Below, in pieces: positions 31,482 through 45,000 of a DNA stretch of 64,000 nt. The stretch's first letter is position 1. The number at the start of each line of letters is the position of its first letter. The DNA lies in NCBI GenBank assembly GCA_022497155.1, contig MU385731.1, positions 1 through 64,000 of the forward strand. Reading direction: 5' to 3'. The translations under genes were made by a program, and so were the position numbers. The DNA is from Whalleya microplaca (taxonomy: Eukaryota; Ascomycota; Sordariomycetes; Xylariales; Xylariaceae). Below the pieces are notes generated by a model. It ran no database searches, was not told the origin of the DNA, and was given only the letters and a program-made list of their open reading frames with translations.

Positions 31482-34400
31482 CTCGGATGCGGATACGTTC
31501 AATATACTCGGCTGCTGTCCTTTCTTCCCACCTCTTTGGTCCTAGGACCCTCTTTTTTTCTATTCCTCCAAATGGCAAAATCCAAGTCGTAGATTACAGT
31601 TTTATTCTTTTTCTTCGACGACCGGCGTCTTTCGTGAAGGGAATGCTTCTAATATTGGCGACGTGTAGGGAGCGAGCTAGACTACGGCGCGAAAGGCTGC
31701 GAATGAACGTAGTGTCGTTCGATGTATCGATCGACTAACTTGACAGCGGCACAGCACCAACGTCTCGAGCGGCAAGGCAAGAAGGAAGGGTAAATTTTAA
31801 GGCGAAGCGAAAGCGAGGATTAGAAAAGATAGTATATATGAAGTCGATGCATAGCACGGAGAAGGAGAACGAAGACACAACAAGCGCCAGGCTAGTAGCG
31901 AAGCTACACAATCTACTTCTTCGGACGCTGCCGAATCTGGAAGAGAAGTGGAAAGACAGGCGGGAGCTAAAGAAAAGAAAGGCAACGAGATAGTGGTGTG
32001 GTGTGGTCAGCAATTTGGGCTGACGACTACCTAGAGCCAGCAGAAACGCACAGGAAACGCCGTTGTGGCTCCACCTACCGTAATGTGGACTTTTGCCTCA
32101 GAACGTGGTAGTCTGGAAGTCCAAGGAGAACGATGATGTGCCATCCGTCACGATTGTTGTTTCAGATATTGTAAGGAGGCGGTTATGGTCGCAATGCAGC
32201 GCCCTTGGCCAGACTCGGCGCTCGTGTAAACGGCCCCTGTAAGTGGCACGCACAACCCGATTGATGATCAGTGCACATTGCAGAGTTACAGCACAATTCG
32301 ATTACTATCCAATCAGAAGAGAGAATTCCTCATCTCGTCGACCGATTGAGCAAAGCATCAAACCATGTCGTTCCAAATGAGGCTCTAACAAGATGTGAAG
32401 AGCTTTTGCAAGTAGAAACCTACTCATGATACATGATACATAGGCGCATCTGCCCTGGTTGTGGGTGATGTCGTGGCCCTTGTCTGTTCCAAAAGGCCTC
32501 ATGAACTAAAATGCTATGCATCGTAAGACTATGAGACTTCGCAGACGACGCTACTAGATATTGCTGAGAATACTGCCACAAAGAGAATGAAAAATGTTTG
32601 AAATTAGAGTCCGTCCAGAGGAAGTATGTCAATGACTTCCCAGTATATGAATACTTGTGCGCGTCGAGTTGATGTGACAGCTGCTTCATGCAGCACATCA
32701 CCCGCGTCCCATTGGAACCCGATAAGGTTGCGATGTTGAGGATCGTCAACTAGAGACAAATAGGGTATCGCACGGTCGGAATAGAAGCACCAAGATTCCA
32801 GGCACGTTCTGATGATTTTCGCATGGCTGGCGATCTTACATGCGTAGGGCATGGTAGGATCTAAGAACCTTATAATTAGCCAGTCGTTCGCATCGGAGAG
32901 ACACGTCACGATCCTCCTCAATCAACTCAGCCGCATTTCTACACCTTCGTCTTCTTCTGTCTGCCGCTCTACCCTTTTGTGGGCCTCTTGTAGGTAACGG
33001 GTTTCCTCGAAACTGTAGGAAGTAGCACAATAGTGTAACTCGAAACAACGTCGAGAATTCCTCCGGTGTAGTTCTTAGCACACATTTGATATGTAGCAAC
33101 ATTGCGGCGTCGCTGTATCTGTCTAGCTCAATCAGAAGTGCTCGGAAGGACGCCGCCGGAGTCTCGATTGCTTCCAACCAAAGACTTGTGCTTCCACCCT
33201 AGGAAGCAACAAACTGGGAACGGCAGAGCGGAGATTGGTCATCACCAACGGCAACGACGGCAGCTGGCATCCCGGCCGGGAAAATGTCATCGAGGCACTC
33301 GGAAGTCGACTCAGTGGAACTCGATCCCGAAAATCCGGTACTCGCTCTGGTGAGTTCTGCGTTGGGCGTGACACCCGGATCTGCAACCCGATGAGACAAG
33401 ATATCGCTTTCCCGCCATGTCTGTCGGACAGAGCCTACGGGTAATTTTCATCATGCCGTGGAATGCTTGGGGCTTCTTCTCATAGTGACCTTCTGTCGTC
33501 ATCAGGGTAGCTCTTGGCTGCCATGCTGCAGCGGCATCGCCGCCGCCGCCTTTAAGGGCGCGTTTGAATTACTTCCGTTGAGGATCCTCCAGGCGCAGTA
33601 TCATAGCTCAATCACTGCGCCCAACCGTAAAAAGCCAGGCGGTCGTTTAGCTTTTTATTTTTTTATTTTTTTATTAAAAGAAGGCGTTATTTAGAGGTTA
33701 ACAAACGGTGAATAGTCTCCTCGTCAGTTGGAAACCCAGCCGTATGGTTTGCTCTATCTATCTAGACCGAAATTACCGCATATGGTAACTTAGACACCGT
33801 CAGAATTGAAGCCTAGACCAAGTAAAGTTTAATACAACCTTATGCCGTGGACTAGGTAAGTAAAGCGTTTATTTTTCAAGATACTGCTCTTTCAGTTCTC
33901 CTACACAGTCAAGGCCTAATTCATTCGCCTCTTCCTTAATAGGCATTGAATCTATTCAGTCCGTACGTACTAGGGCAGGTTCATAGTTGCATATAAACTG
34001 GAGGCCATACAGCAGTGGAATCGGCCCTTAATGGATGAAAACGACGAGCACTAGATTACTAGGCAGCCTTCACCGATCGAGGATCACAATATAGACTTCG
34101 GCCACGTAATCGAACTACTGATTGTCCCTTTACTGTGACGTTTATAGCGCATCGTGATTCTCTTATGATAGCCCTACAGATATGTTCTGAGATATCAATT
34201 AATTACTGTATTCGGTTCCGAGGTAGAACGCTGACGGGAACATGGAATACAGTATGAATGCAAGAAGCCAAGAGCTAGACCAACCAGTTATGCATACATA
34301 TCGGTCTACTCCAACCAACTAAGCTGCTAAACTGCTACTGCGTATGTAAGGTTGTCCTTCGTATGGGCTCTGCGGTTTGCCCAATCCTTCAGAGCCTTGA

Positions 34401-37400
34401 AAGTTTGGAACCCCAACCTCTCCTGCTCGAGAATGTGGAGTTCGATGATTGAAGAAAAAGAGGCCAGGTTGATGTCGCCGATGTGCTATTGAATCATATG
34501 CGCGTTGAACCAAAAACTACACACCACCGTTTCCCGCCTGTGCGCCCGTTCGCCTCCCGCATCTCCTGCGCCAGACCAAGCAGGGCAATAATCTTCAACA
34601 AATATCTCGACGCCTCGTGGGGAATTCGACGCTTTTCCAGCTGAGGAATAAACTCTTCATCTGTGCGGCGTGTCTCATCTTTACGTGCATGTTTTATTTC
34701 AAAGTATTATTAGGTCGGTAGTAATTGCCCATCGTCCAAGATCTGCAACATCAATCTCATTAACCATCTTCCACTTGTAGACGTATCCTGGTTTCGTCAA
34801 GAGCCTTTGCATACATAGTACTATGTAGTATGGAAGATGATAACTTCACGATCTGCAAGTCTTGTCTTCCTGCACATGTAAGTTGCTTCGTTAGGTCCGG
34901 ACATGATTAATCATGATAGACACCCGCGCACAGCTTCCCTGTCCTTATTATGTTGCTAGCTTCAATAACTGTACCACTTGTCCAAGGCCATGATTTCCTT
35001 TTCTCGGCACCCATCCTTCGCTCATTCGATGGAGTGCGTTGTAATGAAGAGTGTACTTATCTCCGTCTTTCCCCTCAATGTCATCCTTGTCTCTCCATAG
35101 GCGATGTGGTTTTTCTTAATTATTAGTGTCGCATTAACCTTTATCGCTTCGTGGGGGCAAATGGTGCAATCGTACGAATACTCTCATAGGTCGGGGTAGC
35201 CTAACCGACCTCTCGGATCGCCTGGCGAAGTTGGATAACAGTACTGCGTATTCTCAACCTATTATTCAGAATACATAGTATCCGTCGAAGTGCGGATGTA
35301 TCCTGCCCGAGCTATGCAGACTGTCCACAGCTTGAACCGATATCTGAAATTGCTCATGGCCTTTTGACCTTGCCATCCCGTCCGTGCGAGAGATAGAACG
35401 GGAGGCTGCATCGAGCTTGACGGTGGACTTCAGGAAACAAACCAATGAGAGAATAAACGCGACTTTAGGTGATGGCAATCCCCTCGAAGACCCCCATACA
35501 TATAGCGTCTTTAATTTGTTGAGACAAGCTCAACTACCGTGAACAATGTGACTAGCTTCGGTTATGTGTTTTAGGACCTAGGTATCTCCCGAGTCGTCTT
35601 ACTCTTACCTTTTTCCCGATACCGCATTTAACTCCAAAGCTTCGAGATATAAAAAGTCTTTATTAGAGACGTTGTCCGTCTGATAAACATCGAACTAATC
35701 TCTATCGTGCCAGATTCCCAATGCGGTGAACTCCAAAACAGTCGAGTCCCTTCCACCTTATTGGAACGGAGGTCAATGTGCTTCCGACCCTTGTTGGATG
35801 CGCCCCTGGGTCTCTCATGCATCGCGTGCGAGCACTGCAATGCGATGTCAATATTGGGACCCATAAAGCTAGGTACACAGTACTATGTATATCGTGTGAG
35901 TTCGGCGATAACTTAGTACCAATAACTGTGGAAAGTCGACACATATCCTCTGGCAGTGGCTGGTGATTACCTAGCTTCCTCATTAACACACCAATGGCGC
36001 ATGCATTCTACCCGGCATCAGCGGCGCTTGCCTGCCTGCCTGCCTACCATCCGTTCGGCAGCGCCTGTGCCGGCAACAGTGGCCGTAGGATTATCGGCGT
36101 CCTACTGCCTGTATTACGGCCATTATGTGGTATTTAGAAACACATACCTATTCCATAGAGGCAGTAGTAGACATAAGACATAGAGGTATGGAGTATGTAA
36201 TTAAGCTCAACTATGTATTACAAATGCCGTCGCACAACTAACATAACATGATTCTCAGTTATTTCGAAGGAAATGAACACGTGCCTAAACTAACGACGAT
36301 GTCACTCTTCCGCCCCATACATAAGCACTAGCAACTGTCAAATCACTTTGGGCGCGTCAGCGGGCTTCAGCTGCTGACTATTCAACATTGCACCCTTACT
36401 GTAACTCCAATACCCAGATGTGGTAATAGTAATGGATGAAAGCATTGCGGCTTCGTCTCCCATATCTCACTCTATTCGACCAACATGAGGAGGCTATGTG
36501 GTTGCTGACAGCTGAGAGATGGCTTACATACGTAGGGGAGATTACAATACAGACTAAACATGAATCAGTCGATAAATTCGGTGGTGCTGTCAACCTAATG
36601 AGACAACGCCTGCAGGGTGCTAGAACATGTCCAATCGGCGCTATTCAGGGGTATAAGCTACACTTAGCGCGTTTGGCGTCAATAACCGCAATTTAGTGTG
36701 CACCTTCAAGAGCAACTCCGTGCTCCTTGTTCTTTTTACACTGTCACGAACCAACGCCTTGGGTTTTGCTCTCAAGTCATTTTGTGACCTGTGCGATAGG
36801 GCATCCCCAGGATAGCCGATCTCCCGTGAACTCGATTTGGTTGGAGTTAAAGCTTATTTTTGTCCTCTGGTTGTGCGGCTTATAAGTTAAAGCAACTGGA
36901 TTCTACACATGGCTTACTACGATCGACCTGGCCGTTGGCACAGGCAGCCATGTTGGCTATTAGAGAGGCGTTAGTAACCAGCATCCTGCAGCTTCTACGC
37001 CATAATACATGTAGGTTCCACCCTCAATTGCATGATGAGCAGCCATAGGCCATTGGTAATTAGACTTACAACATGGTTGTCTCCCGAAGCCTTCAAGCAT
37101 CCTTTCAACTCGATAGCAGCTTCATCAACTCGAAAGCCTTTTGGCGTCCGGCGTCTTATTATTACATATTTACTTGTTCAGCCTCATGCTGAACATCAGT
37201 GTCAACGATATGCACCTTATATTTGCCGGCCGTAGATGAAATCCCGCGACCAGATGGCTATATATCGGCAAACACATTGCGCCTCAATTTTTAGGATCGA
37301 CAAGCGAACCCAGCCATGAGCCGTTTAACACAACTTCAACTACTACGTACGTCAGTAGACATGGCAGGAGTCTAAGTACTGTGTATCCAGAGTTGGGGGC

Positions 37401-39300
37401 CAAGGTTCCGCGACTTGAAGCGTACATAGAAATTTTTCATCTACAGCATTGTACATGGAGCACCTAAGCAATATGATCTTGGTACCTTGATGACTACCAC
37501 CTCTCCAACCTATACTTACACTTAGTTGTAAAATAAGGTCAGCAGGAACACAACGTAATGATTGTCCTGTTCTTCCATTTGCTGAAGTCTGAATGCCACT
37601 ATCCCACCGACGTCACCAACCAATTATAAGATAGAGAAGTCACTCACTTGTATTGACTTATACTACGAACTTTGGGTGCCAAGACACTTTACCTCCATCT
37701 TTCATGCATATTGTGTAACAAGGGACTGTCTAGTCAAAGGTCAAAGCCTTCATACGATGGTACTATTGGCAATGTTCTTTACAGCTACCGAAGTCCGAAT
37801 TTTTCCAGTTCACAAAAGGGGCAATGAAATTCAACTTACCTCTGGGGCTGCACTGCCATAACTACTGACATCAAGCTCTAAGTACCACGGATTGACATGG
37901 CAACTTGACATCCAGATATATATGACACCTGTTCTTATCGACACTACAAGTGGCCTTATGATCTTCAATCCGGGGTGGCTATATATGTTCCAAGAAGTTT
38001 TATATCTGCAACAACTTTGTTTATGCTCAAATACCTGACTTCAGTAATACGGATAGGTCGTTACTTACATGAGACTAATAACTACCATGGCAGAGGTACT
38101 TATTTCTTAACTCACATAGATAACCCAATCAATACCAAAAGTAATGTTGTGTATGAGGCTTAGATATTAGTGATCTATGTAAGTGAGAAACCCGATCAGA
38201 ATCACTTAACGCGTAACCATGGTTGCACCTTATGCTTCGGTCAGCATTGAATCTATTTCTGGTAGTTAAAAACCCACAGCCGCGGAGATTGAATAGCCTT
38301 CACATCTCCATTGTCAGTATATACCGTGGTATTTTCTTTCGAAACTGATACGTACGTGTCTTCGGCTTCGACTTGAAGGGTATGACAGAAATAACGGCTG
38401 GTAACGCTGAGGTAGAGGCTGGCTGACTATTTCCCCCCTTACGAAATGCCGTGACAATATCAAGGTTCTTATATCAGCATATCATGCCGGCCACCACATC
38501 TTCCATCGTTCAGGTGATATGAGCTTTTTAATCCGCTGCCATTGTTTGCTAGGCTAGGCTAATATTAGATACTGAAGACCTCTTGTAGTGCCTTGTACTG
38601 GCTACTCTCGTACATACAATCGCCGATGACTTTACTTTCAGCGATGTATGCATTGCCTCTGTCACTTCCTAACAACTGAGAACTCAGCCTCCAAGTGACC
38701 TGATTCAGGTTGTACCTGAGTAGCCCGATTACTGTCAACCATTGTTTGTGAAAGAATGGACGTTCCAATATTTGAATCAGGTCATATGCGCTAGCATCTA
38801 TCTAGACCCCCAGACTGTCAGAAATGATATGGGCTAGGTAGCCTTCGTACATATGTAATCTTGGGTATCGAATTTCAAAAAGTCCGTAAGATTGATCGTT
38901 GTTGTCATGATCATAGCAGCAAAGTCGAAGTTGAGCAACCAGCAAGCAGCACAGTGCCGAATTGGGAAAGTACCTAATCCGGCTTTGACATGTCCGCAGC
39001 AGGTCGGTGGGGCATTAGGGTGACCCGTGCATACGCACTAAAATTCTCCAGGGAGCTGCGGCCTGGTACAGTATCCACTGTACACGGAGTAAGTATCAGG
39101 AGCACGGGCAATAACAACAGCACCAGAGCACCTGCACTTCTGCGACGTTGAATTTCCCGCACAAATCAACAACCCTTCCTCTCTTCGGTAAACGTGCTCT
39201 GGTATCCGAGTGTTTGATTGGTCGAGTATATCCTGCCTCCTTCCCCAAATCCACAAGCGCGTCTCCACATTTATTCATTGCTCGACTGCGCCGCCTGAGT
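31482..39300. other. gene-poor stretch upstream of PLS1
   Basis: Nearly 8 kb without a convincing gene. The only segment with gene-like character is the minus strand 33399-32836: a Ser/Thr-rich frame, a single in-frame TAG at 33199-33201 inside TTGCTTCCTAG (which also looks like a splice acceptor), then FRALLIELDRYSDAAMLLHI and further residues to 32836. No domain recognised. A CTGCCTGCCTGCCTAC repeat lies near 36031. Otherwise the sequence is stop-rich on both strands. No tRNA found. Confidence 0.45.
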
Positions 39301-39400
39301 CTTTTTTTAATACTGCGTACACACACATATGTAGATACACACACATACATACACACATATACATACATACATACATACATACATACATACATACATACAC
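39300..39400. repeat. (ACAT)n microsatellite
   Basis: ACAC/ACAT-rich sequence from about 39318 passes into an almost perfect (ACAT)n run at 39361-39398. The open frames over it on both strands (Tyr/Val/Cys- or His/Thr-rich) are products of the repeat. Confidence 0.9.
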
Positions 39401-39959
39401 GTACCTGCTACCAGGTCATACCTGCAACTGAAGCACCAATTCTGCAGCCCCCTTGACTGAACCTCTCAATTCCATTCATTCATTCCATCCACCAACTGGG
39501 CAGTCTACCAGTCAGCCAGTCTACCAAGCCATCCATCCATTCACCTTACACCCTCGAGGAGGCGACTTACGCAGTAATTGGTAGCCTACCTACGCAATAC
39601 CTAGTAGCAAGCAACCTCGAAGCAAGCATACGCGCCTACATATAGGGATTTACGTATGTACATCTGTACATACATAGATAGGTAGGTACAAGCATAACTA
39701 GCACTACGCACAGTGTCACTCATCGCTCACCCCTCCTCCTCCCCTTCCTCATCATCCAAGGATCAGGTTGATACTCGAGTACCGAGCGACCTCTGGTACT
39801 GTACTAGAATTAGCAGAAGCCGCAAAAAGGTGGTCGCTGCCTTTGATAAAGTGGTATTACATACTAGTGCTAGCTCTGCACTAGTGTTCCTGGCTAGGTG
39901 AGTGAGTGAATCGGGCTGATTGGCCTGATTGGAATCTTCAAGATCAGACAGGGCCCCAG

Positions 39960-40280
39960 CAGGGACCCCAGCAGCAGCAGCAGCAGCAGGGACCCATACC
40001 CATTCGGCTTGGGGCGGGGGGGGGGGGGGGGGGGGAAGGGAAGTACCCCAAACATAGAGATGTTAAAAAAAAAAACCCCCCACCACATAACCGCGTCCAG
40101 GCCCCGGTTCCCAGTGTGCCAGGTGTTGGGCCCCNNNNNNNNNNGCCCCGCCCCCCCCCCCCCCCCCCCCCCGGCCCCACGGGAAGTTCGCCCATCCTTC
40201 TGATGTGAAAAATCAAGACCCGCCACCCAGTCTGCCAGTCCAGTCCCCAGTTCCCAGTGTTCCCAGTGTTGGCCCCCCCC
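39960..40280. other. assembly gap (10 N) flanked by homopolymers and a near-duplicate
   Basis: Ten N lie at 40135-40144. To the left are a CAG/AGC repeat (39971-39989), a G20 run (40016-40035) and an A-rich run (40065-40075). To the right is C22 (40151-40172). The segment TTCCCAGTGTGCCAGGTGTT left of the gap resembles TTCCCAGTGTTCCCAGTGTT right of it (about 40250). The real gap size is unknown and the two contig ends may overlap. Base calls around here are unreliable. Confidence 0.9.
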
Positions 40281-41183
40281 CGCAGCTTCGCCTTTTTTAA
40301 ACTGTCTGGCCGTGGCCACGCAAAAGCCCGTGTGCTACCACCTCGCTATCCTCTTTTCAAACATCCCGCATTCACCTTTCCTGATCAATCAAACCAAGCT
40401 TGATACTGACATCGTTTGGTCTTTTCTCTACAGGGGAAGTCTAACTCCAAAAACACTCTTGTTTGACTTGACAATCGGCCGAGGTTCCCTATCCCTTTAG
40501 CCCCAAGACAGCTAAAGACAGCTAAACCCGTCTGCCCGTCTGCCCGTCTGCGCCCGCCAATTGACTTTTGTCACTTTTGTCACATTTTCTTTTGGCAATT
40601 GACTGACACCTCGCCTACCCGACCAGGCAGCCAGGCAAACACAACACTTACCACATTCGCACAGCTACCGCCCAATTCATCAATTTTCCTTGCGGATACG
40701 GATACCTGGGTCAGCCCCAAAAAGCCAAATCTGGTCAGGAAGTCGATTGATAACAACAAAAATTAAAGAGAGGAAAGAAAAGAGTACGCAGTGACAAGAA
40801 CATTGAAGTTTTTCCCACTCTTTAGAACTGGAATTGAATTCCCCGGCGCGCTGCCCAGCTTATTCCGTTTTTGCGACCGCGCACGCACCAGGCCGCACCA
40901 GCCAGCAGCACACCCAGCAGCACACCCAGCAGCACCCAGCATAGCACCCAGCACAGCACCCGGCACCCAGTGCACCCAGCGCCCAAGCAGCACAGCAGGC
41001 CAGACTCGATACAGCAGCCCGGCGCCCCAACCAGGTTTCTGCGACAAGATTCCAGCCTACTACAAACCAGCCCTCTCCGCTCAACGCCAGATCAAGTATA
41101 GGTCGTCGGCACCACGACCAAAACAGTATCTCCACCATTTTTGCCTTTTTTGTTCGTGATACAATCGTAGTACCTCGACAAAA
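40281..41183 (+). promoter_or_regulatory. MCM1 promoter and 5' leader with CACCCAGCAG repeats
   Basis: The 900 bp before the MCM1 ATG contain a CCCGTCTGCC repeat near 40527-40550. From about 40886 to 41010 there is an imperfect tandem repeat of CACCCAGCAG-like units (CCAGCAGCACACCCAGCAGC and variants). Its location 175-300 bp before the ATG suggests a long 5' untranslated leader or core promoter. Confidence 0.55.
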
Positions 41184-42077
41184 ATGGCCGACATCACAGA
41201 CCAACACGACCAGACCTCGCCTACCGAGCTGGATGACCCTCACGTCGGAAATGGCAACAACGCTGCTGCCGAGAGCCGTGGCATTAAGCGCCAGCGTGCC
41301 AGCATCCCCGACGATGATGATGACGATGATGAGAAGGGTGGTCGCGAACGTCGCAAAATTGAGATCAAGTTCATCAGCGATAAGTCGCGTCGCCACATCA
41401 CCTTCTCGAAGCGCAAGGCCGGGATCATGAAGAAGGTACGTCGGCGCCACTGCCATGGACATTGACACGTCCATCACACCACATCCATCACCTGTAGCTC
41501 ACTAGCCATCGTGTTGCAACGCGTAACTCGATTGGGATTTGAGTTTCTAACGGCGCGAATTTGGTACTGACATTGATCCCTTCTGGAATAGGCGTATGAG
41601 CTATCTGTTTTGACCGGCACGCAAGTTCTGCTGCTCGTCGTGTCGGAGACCGGGCTCGTCTACACCTTCACCACCCCGAAACTGCAACCTCTCGTCACCA
41701 AGGCCGAAGGCAAGAATTTGATTCAGGTTCGTAGTTTACAATTGTCGCGTATATGATGAGGGACGCCCGACTAAAGACTAATCAATTACTCGCAGGCTTG
41801 CTTGAACGCGCCCGAGCCCAATCCGGCCAACGAGAATGGCGTCGATGACTCCAACCAGGTTGAGTCACCGGAGGAGCAGGCAAGCTCTCACCTTCCGCCT
41901 CAATCAAGCCGACCGGGAATGCCTCAAAACCCGCACATGCCCCCGAATTACATGCCCAACGTGCCCATGGATCCCCAGCAGGCGCTAGCGTATCAGAGCT
42001 ACGTGCAGCAGCGCGGTGCCGGCTATGCGATGCCTCCGCAGTCGGGTATGCCTCAGCACACATCACACCAGTCGTGA
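41184..42077 (+). CDS. MCM1: MADS-box transcription factor Mcm1 (SRF type)
   Basis: Three exons, 41184-41435, 41592-41726 and 41796-42077, all phase 0, give 222 residues. An acidic N-terminus (PDDDDDDDEKGG) precedes the MADS box at residues ~53-112 (RERRKIEIKFISDKSRRHIT, FSKRKAGIMKK, then after the first intron AYELSVLTGTQVLLLVVSET, GLVYTFTTPKLQPLVT). The SAM extension follows (EGKNLIQACLNAPEP). KIEIKFI and TGTQVLLLV identify the SRF/Mcm1 class and exclude MEF2/Rlm1. The tail is Pro/Gln/Met-rich. Known: Mcm1 binds CC(A/T)6GG boxes with partners such as mating-type alpha1 and Ste12, and controls mating, cell cycle and development. Confidence 0.97.
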
Positions 42078-45000
42078 TAGTCATCGCATCTGCGACGCCA
42101 CTGCCTTGTTACTGATACCCCGAATTTAATGCATTTACGAGGTTCTATTTTCATTCCGAGGCCTTCTTTGATACATCTATAATTGCAAGGCTCCGGTGGT
42201 CCGGCGTTGTTTGGTCGTCGTGACTTTCTTGCACTGCACACTGACACCATAATCCTTCCATCCATAGTTTCGTCCGTCTTTCCCACTCTATAACACATGT
42301 CGCCGACTCAGTTGGTGGTATGGCGATAGATCTGCCGTCTCAATGAAGTTTCCAATATCGATTAATCTTCGTCTGATGTTTTCCTGGGCGAATTGTGGCC
42401 TGGCCTTGGCAGGAACTTAATTTCATCCCTTTGCTGTGTGGTGTCTCGTTCTTATTCAGATGGTACGGCTTTGAATTCTGCCAACCACGATTGAAGGATC
42501 TCACGTTCGCCGAAACCTTCATTCACCCTTGCGACCCAAGGCTCGATCGTCCACTATCCGCCGTAAGGAAGGTTACAAAAGTACCAACTTGGCAGCATAG
42601 AGGTCAGCCTGAAGCCTGCGACAGCACGTACCTTTGTCTGTTCGCAATGACTTATCGATTTCCATAACTGCATGTGTTGTTTCCCTAGCCTTCGCCATCT
42701 CGTTCTTACATATTGGATGAGCGGACACCCTCTATCAATGGTTTGAGTGGAAGTCGCGACTCGTCAGCAAGATCTAGAAGGACCTCTGTCCTTCCAAATA
42801 CCTGGAAACTCGAAGCAAAGTCACCTTATCGACGATTATCGTGGGTCAACTTTTTGGGATTCCGCTGCTTCTGGGTCTGGCAGAATGCTTTTCTTTTGGG
42901 ATCCTATATATCGTCATTATTTACCCCAGCGCTGGTCTTTTCCAGAAATGGTGATGAAAACGATGACGACGACTTACGAATGCATGGCTGCCATGAATGG
43001 ACGAACGAGTACCATTGATTGAAACTGACCATACGGTCAATCAATTCTTTGGGCTATACTTTCTCGCATATCGAGGCTGGGTTCCCCCTCATCGAAGCAC
43101 AGCAGATCCCCGATTTCAACATCCCGCGCACAAATTCTATACGGGAGTCGTTGCAGTGCTGGCCCCGGCTCGATGGTTGCAAGGTCCAATTTCACTAATC
43201 GAGTGCGGAACTTCAGTTATAATCTCTTCTGGAAGTGACGACGACTACCGGTTCCTACTTCGGTCAGGAAGACGCCTTTCCACCCGAAATAGTTGGCCGC
43301 GGCTTGAGTTTATATTTTTCCTTGCGTTTTCACTGCTCACCCCCACGTGCCAATCACACGTGTCATGCGCCCCGAACCGGAGCAGTACTACTTCTGCCTC
43401 GGATTTGGTTGCCGATTTTTTCGTCCATCTTGATGTCCTTCTTTCCGAGCATTAGGCAGCGACAGGGTGGAGCATGTCTTGAGACGTTCTACAACGTCGA
43501 AAATGGTGTATTTGTATGATAGCATTATTCTCATAGATCTCAAAGATCTTCGCAGCAGGTAATTGAAGTTTGAGTTGAGACCGTTATTCCCATCATTCAC
43601 ACTTTCCTTCTGATACGAATTAATGCCTGTGATAAATCCATGTATTTGCGGAGCTATTATGGTGGTTTAACATTCATTTGCCTTGTTAGCATGCTGGTAT
43701 TTCTAAGTACGGCTCTAGTACTTTGTTTGTCAGAACAAAGGCCTCATGGTAACATTATAAATGTCTAGGGAATCGTAAATACTGTCCGGCATGGAAGCCA
43801 GTCGGCATGCGTATCATAGGCCTACCTGTGGCAGATAACGCGGTTAGTTCCTTTTACACTTGGTTGATAAATAGTTGTTAGGTCAGTCACCCACCCCCCT
43901 TTTCCATATACTTTGGTCTCATGCCTGTTCCATACATAGTTGCTGAGTGTAAGTTGGTTTATGGGCCTTCTAGACAAACAAGAATTAGTGAATTGGGAGA
44001 GAGTACGAAGTTATGATCTGTTTTGAAATGACGGCCAAGGAAATTGTGTCCTAGATATAAGTCATCGTTCTCCCTCTCCTGAGCGTGTTAGATCGAATGG
44101 CGGCGCTGTCGGGGTGATCGCTTATGACTTGTAGAGCCATACAGCTCCCGTTCATTATACAGCATGTCTAGCCAGAGGAAAGTGCCATGATGCTTCATCT
44201 GATGTGTTGAGATATATGTTTCTAATAGGCGTCCTCTTGGGTGACTTTCCCTCGACACGGTTAGAAGGGGGGGATGTACATATATATATATATATATATA
44301 TATAAGGAAGGAGGTTAAATCCGGGCTGTTGGAACTGCTGTATATAGTTAGCACGAACATGTGGCCTGGGCACCTACATGCTTTTATTCGTGTGGCGTGG
44401 CTTATCTGCATAAGTTTGACAGCTGTTGATTGTGAGTTATGTGATTTATGAAGTTTCTTTTGTTGTGTGGCTAGTTCTCGAATGACTCTTGACATTAGGG
44501 GTTGCCCTTATGTTTGAATTATATTATCTGTCATAAGTTATGTTTATAGCAGATTTGCGTTGTCCTTGCCATGACTTGAGGTGCTGCAGTAGCATTCCAC
44601 TTGCATTACCCCTTTGGATTCGTTGTGAGCTATTTGTATCAAGCCATTCAACTGTGCTTTGAGATGATACGAAGTATGCGAGATAATATAATTTTCCATT
44701 CCGAAATAATGGTTTCCCCCTTCGCGAAGTCGACAATGGCTATGCTAGTGTTCCTCAGATGGACAACAATGAAATGGTCTCCAAGAAGACACAAGATACT
44801 ATATGTAGTTAACAAAATGCACTTCGAATGTACTATAAGTTAGTAGTTTCTTACCTCACATCTCCACTACCCCTATTTAAGGAAAGGGAGGACGGAGCAT
44901 CCCTGTCCGAAGCCGCTGTGGTTAAGGCTGCCTGAGTTGTAAAGCTGAATCGAGTCTTTCTAAGCATTGCTATCTCTAGTTAAGAGTCTCAACTCAATGA

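Noticed and set aside
39096..39456. Tyr/Val/Cys- and His/Thr-rich frames on both strands
   Set aside because: Encoded by the ACAT microsatellite.
39894..40319. Frames running through the N gap
   Set aside because: Gly- and Pro-rich products of homopolymers and undefined bases.
42713..43519. Overlapping plus-strand frames downstream of MCM1
   Set aside because: Overlap in different frames with no domain; probably the MCM1 3' flank.
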